This document shows positions 60,792 through 64,000 of a stretch of 64,000 bases of DNA, piece after piece. The stretch covers positions 1-64,000 of the forward strand of contig DEML01000068.1 of NCBI GenBank assembly GCA_002359185.1, written 5' to 3'. The first letter of the stretch is position 1. Each line of letters opens with the position of its first letter. Under the pieces are notes generated by a model. It saw nothing but the letters and a program-made list of their open reading frames with translations, was not told the DNA's origin and searched no databases. Source of the DNA: Planctomycetaceae bacterium UBA2671 (GTDB lineage: Bacteria; Planctomycetota; Planctomycetia; Planctomycetales; Planctomycetaceae). The position numbers and the translations under genes are program-made.

Positions 60792-62822
60792 ATGTGGAAT
60801 CTGATACGATTAACTCTGCTGCTAACTCTAGTTGTCGCATTCACAGGCAACACCAGTTTCGCAATTGGCACTGAATTCACCGTGACGGGATCGGACCTTG
60901 TCGTCGATGTAAACACCAAATGGATTGGCGGAAAGGATGGAGGCTACTATCCGGTTCGTGTTCGCGTTCGCAATATCGGACCTGCTCGCCGGATCACACT
61001 CGCCTTTCGAGCCGATCCCAATTATCAGCCCCTGCCCGATGTTTCCCGGCAGGTTGACATTGAACAAAATCAGACATTAACCACCACTCTGTTAATTCCA
61101 CTCGTCGATCGTGGAAGTTCTGGAACATTCAGCGTTCAGGAGAATTCCCGAAATCTCAAAAATATGAGTCGGTCAATTAATGTCGCCGACATCTCCTACA
61201 ACAACGATCACGGTCCTTCGATGCTGGTCATCAATGACAGCATTGTTGATGGTCAGTTTTATAATCATGCCATCTCACATCTGGTGAATTCAGGCTACGG
61301 AGGACATTCAGGTCGCCACGGCAGCAGCAGTGGCGAATACATGGAAACGGTCGATCCTGCCCAACTTCCGGAAACCTGGCTGGCTTACACTCCGGTTGAT
61401 CTGGTCGCGGTTTCGCTCCCCACGTTTGCCAACAAGCTGAGTGCAGAATCTCGGCAGGCGATCTTGCAGTGGGTCGAAACAGGAGGGAAACTCATCATCT
61501 TCGAGGTGGAAGATTCACCCGGAGAATCAGATTTATTGAATCGCACGCTGGACTGGAACAATCGCAGTTTTGCAGACAAAGAATGGTCTGCTACCTCGAC
61601 AACTCAATTCAGTCATCTAGTCATCGCAGACCCGAGTGATTCCAGCAAAATCGGTCCAGAAGATCTCTCGGATGGCAAGGTCTGGGCTGTTTCTCCCGAG
61701 ACGTTTTCGACACGCTCATTGGGACTGGGAACCGTTGCGGCCTTCAAGGGAGACCCGTTTCCCGGAACGGCTTCTCACTGGACATGGTTGATGAACAGCC
61801 TGGGTAAAGAATCGCTTTCCTGGCAGGAACGTCATGGCTTCAGTTCTCGAACCGGGACACCCTCGTTTCTCAAGTTTTTGATTCCGAGTGTTGGACGAGT
61901 CCCCGTCGTTTCGTTTCTGTTATTAATCACAATTTTCACGGTGATTATCGGCCCGCTCAACTACGGATACTTTCTCCGCAAGAAGCGACTCTCCATGTTA
62001 CTGGTGACCGTTCCCGTTCTGGCACTGGGAAGCAGTTTGCTGCTGATTGGATACTCGACGGTCGCCCATGGATTTTCGATCAAATCGCGGATTCGCAGCG
62101 TGACGATGCTCGATCAGAAACATGGGAATTCCGTCAGCATTTCCCGTGTCGCCTATTATGCGGGGATGGCTCCTTCTGGCGGTTTGAAGTTCGAACCTTC
62201 CACAGCTGTTTATCCCATCTGGGCTTCTACTGGGGCGTTTGAATCGGGTCGTCTCGACTGGAGTGACACTCAACACTTCACCTCGGGATGGCTGAAGTCG
62301 CGCACGCGAACTCAATTCTTAACGGTTTCGAATCGAGAGCAACGCGGGCGAATCGATTTCAAGCCAGAGTCCTCAGTCTCCTCAGAATTCTCGAATGGAC
62401 TCGAATGGGGCATCGGCATGATACTTCTGCGGGACAGCAAAGGTGATGTCTGGTTTGGCGAAAACATTCAACCAGGAGCCGTCACAAAATTACAGCCCAT
62501 CAATGCGGATAACAAAGGCAAAATCCGAGCATTGCTCGAAGAACGTGGTTTGGGATTACCCGAGGGAATTTCAGAACGCCAAGCCGCTCAGGTTGTCTAT
62601 TCCCGATCACGTTATGACTATTACAATAACGAAAACGTCGACATCTACGAAAAGAGTCAGCAGGAACAATTGCTGTCCAACTTCCGTATTCCCGATCGCT
62701 TCACCAGAACACTGCAACCGAATTCTTACTTTGCCATCCTGAATGATAACCCAGACCTGGACCTCGGTATGAAGAACGCCAAGCCACAGTTAACTCTGCA
62801 TACACTGGTTGGGTTCTTTTGA
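60792..62822 (+). CDS. Large exported membrane protein of the MoxR cluster
   Basis: About 676 residues from the ATG at 60792, which places a signal peptide (MWNLIRLTLLLTLVVAFTG) at the start; an in-frame GTG at 60732 is less likely. The N-terminal half has an Ig-like region and a Rossmann/amidotransferase-like region (YTPVDLVAVSLPTFANK, AILQWVETGGKLIIFEVED). Two TM segments lie at about 370-392 and 403-425, separated by a basic loop (FLRKKRLSM). The C-terminal third is external or cytoplasmic and unassigned. It starts 63 bases after the MoxR stop. Confidence 0.75.
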   Translation: MWNLIRLTLLLTLVVAFTGNTSFAIGTEFTVTGSDLVVDVNTKWIGGKDGGYYPVRVRVRNIGPARRITLAFRADPNYQPLPDVSRQVDIEQNQTLTTTLLIPLVDRGSSGTFSVQENSRNLKNMSRSINVADISYNNDHGPSMLVINDSIVDGQFYNHAISHLVNSGYGGHSGRHGSSSGEYMETVDPAQLPETWLAYTPVDLVAVSLPTFANKLSAESRQAILQWVETGGKLIIFEVEDSPGESDLLNRTLDWNNRSFADKEWSATSTTQFSHLVIADPSDSSKIGPEDLSDGKVWAVSPETFSTRSLGLGTVAAFKGDPFPGTASHWTWLMNSLGKESLSWQERHGFSSRTGTPSFLKFLIPSVGRVPVVSFLLLITIFTVIIGPLNYGYFLRKKRLSMLLVTVPVLALGSSLLLIGYSTVAHGFSIKSRIRSVTMLDQKHGNSVSISRVAYYAGMAPSGGLKFEPSTAVYPIWASTGAFESGRLDWSDTQHFTSGWLKSRTRTQFLTVSNREQRGRIDFKPESSVSSEFSNGLEWGIGMILLRDSKGDVWFGENIQPGAVTKLQPINADNKGKIRALLEERGLGLPEGISERQAAQVVYSRSRYDYYNNENVDIYEKSQQEQLLSNFRIPDRFTRTLQPNSYFAILNDNPDLDLGMKNAKPQLTLHTLVGFF

Positions 62823-62843
62823 TCTCCGTATTTATAAAATGAA

Positions 62844-63023
62844 TGAACCGCCAAGACGCCAAGTTAAGTAAGAAAACAGTTAAAAGAAAAATATATTGGA
62901 ACCACCAAGGCACGAAGGCACAATGAGATTTTTGGATCTTTAAAATCAAAAACAAAACATCCTGATTAAATTGAGGCAATGTTGTTACAGAACTCTTGAT
63001 TTACTTGGCGTCTTGGCGGTTCA
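62844..63023. repeat. Inverted repeat, AACCGCCAAGACGCCAAG family
   Basis: Perfect 21-base arms at 62844-62864 (TGAACCGCCAAGACGCC...) and 63003-63023 (reverse complement) enclose 138 bases. A degenerate relative (GAACCACCAAGGCACGAAGG) lies inside at 62898-62917. Resembles a small MITE-like or structured repeat; no gene inside. Confidence 0.88.
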
Positions 63024-63098
63024 ACCTGATTTCCATAAATTGTTATAGAAGTGAATAATCCTGCTTCAGATATAATTTTCTCTGACGATGAGTAATTG

Positions 63099-64000
63099 AT
63101 GACTGATTCTGCTTCCCAATCTGATGTTGATAACGAGACCGAGAATTCACTTTCTGATGGTGAGCCTAATGTCATTGCGGAAGCGCCACCAGAAGAGATT
63201 CCGGATCCGACGATGGCATCCGTTCCTGTCGACGAGCGACCGGAACCGACACTGGAGATTCGCAATCTGCATCGATTCTTTGGCAAGCTCAAAGCGGTCA
63301 ATAATGTGAGCTTTCGGACGTATCCTGGTCAGGTGATGGGCTTCATCGGTCCTAATGGAGCCGGGAAAACGACAACGATGCGAATTATTGCAACGCTCGA
63401 TTTACCGACCGCTGGTGATGCCTTCGTGTGTGGACATTCTGTCGTTGACGATCCTGAAAAAGTCCGCAAAAAACTCGGGTTCATGCCCGATGGTTTCGGC
63501 AAGTACACGAATATGGATGTGGTCGAGTACCTTGACTTCTACGCACGTGCCTACGGCTTTAAAGGGGAAGATCGTAAAGAAGCTGTCGAAAGAGTGCTGA
63601 TCTTCACCGAACTGCGGAAGATGGCTGATAAGCCGATTAAAACTCTTTCGAAAGGGATGTCTCAGCGGCTGGGATTGGGACGAACACTTATTCACGATCC
63701 TGAAGTTCTCATTCTCGATGAACCAGCAGCCGGACTCGATCCCCGCGCTCGTGTGGAGCTTCGCGAACTGATTCACCTGCTCGCAGCCGACATGAATAAG
63801 ACCGTGCTCATCAGTTCGCACATTCTGACCGAACTGGGAGAAATCTGCGACTCAGCTGCGATTATCGAAGCGGGGACGATTCTCGTTCACGGCACCATCG
63901 AAGAACTCAAACGGCATCGTCCGAAACGAGCAGCCGATGATCTTTCCGGCATTCCGCTGGCAGTTGCTGTGATGTCGCGTTCGAATGATTTACGAAAGTG
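63099..64000 (+). CDS. ABC transporter ATP-binding protein, 5' part
   Basis: Open from the ATG at 63099 to the window edge (300 codons), so the 3' end is cut off. An acidic, probably disordered N-terminus (1-45) precedes the ATPase: LEIRNLHRFFGKLKAVNNV, Walker A GPNGAGKTTTM, then LGFMPDGFGKYTNMDVVEYLDF, signature LSKGMSQRLGL, Walker B VLILDEPAAGLDPRARVEL and H-loop LISSHILTELGEICD. Resembles ABC-2 type (gliding/NatA) ATPases. All motifs are intact, unlike the degenerate exporter at 5607. Confidence 0.92.
   Translation, partial: MTDSASQSDVDNETENSLSDGEPNVIAEAPPEEIPDPTMASVPVDERPEPTLEIRNLHRFFGKLKAVNNVSFRTYPGQVMGFIGPNGAGKTTTMRIIATLDLPTAGDAFVCGHSVVDDPEKVRKKLGFMPDGFGKYTNMDVVEYLDFYARAYGFKGEDRKEAVERVLIFTELRKMADKPIKTLSKGMSQRLGLGRTLIHDPEVLILDEPAAGLDPRARVELRELIHLLAADMNKTVLISSHILTELGEICDSAAIIEAGTILVHGTIEELKRHRPKRAADDLSGIPLAVAVMSRSNDLRK

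Overview
The window is a chromosomal segment of a planctomycete, most likely Planctomycetaceae of moderate GC (Gimesia/Rubinisphaera-like; the genus is inference). The evidence is the combination of a DUF1501 protein, a DUF1559 prepilin-like protein beside a small lipoprotein, a PA14/multihaem c/beta-propeller protein, FG-GAP and SMP-30 secreted proteins, a MoxR cluster, flagellar genes, and many short palindromic intergenic repeats. No tRNA, rRNA, CRISPR array, insertion sequence or prophage gene was seen.

Layout. 1-5.3 kb: end of a DUF1501 gene, a beta-propeller/di-haem peroxidase-like protein, two thioredoxin-fold secreted proteins and an ABC-2 permease. 5.6-12.3 kb: an ABC exporter with a degenerate ATPase domain, a voltage-gated K+ channel, a MacB-type permease and a GH57 glucanotransferase. 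12.3-26.5 kb: a type II secretion/type IV pilus-like locus. Its leftward arm holds four minor pseudopilin-like genes and a GAF/HD-GYP protein. Its rightward arm holds a major pseudopilin, response regulator, PAS histidine kinase, STAS protein, GspE/PilB, GspF/PilC, PilM, PilN, PilO, a PilP/GspC-like protein and a PDZ protein. Secretin and prepilin peptidase are not in the window. 26.5-30.7 kb: a 1395-residue pentahaem protein. 30.8-34.3 kb (minus): rpsB-tsf-pyrH-frr. 34.6-37.0 kb: two lipoproteins and DUF1559. 37.3-40.0 kb: LipB-like, LipA, a lipoyl-domain-like protein and a membrane protein. 40.4-51.1 kb: flagellar genes flgF, flgG, flgA, flgH, flgI, flgJ(N), flgN-like, flgK and a giant flgL. 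51.2-56.1 kb (minus): SMP-30, acs and an FG-GAP protein. 56.4-64 kb: a zinc-ribbon membrane protein, a Cys-rich membrane protein, MoxR, a large membrane protein and a truncated ABC ATPase.

Best leads: (1) an ABC exporter that has lost the Walker A Lys, Q-loop Gln and H-loop His; (2) a LipB-like protein without its Cys/Lys pair, next to an intact LipA and a lipoyl-like domain without its acceptor Lys; (3) a secretion/pilus operon with its own two-component, STAS and divergent HD-GYP genes; (4) a FlgL of 743 residues with four internal repeats and a FlgH without a lipobox; (5) several families of dispersed hairpin repeats, including a ~125-bp multi-hairpin element present twice and a diverged ~115-bp element upstream of rpsB and of flgG.
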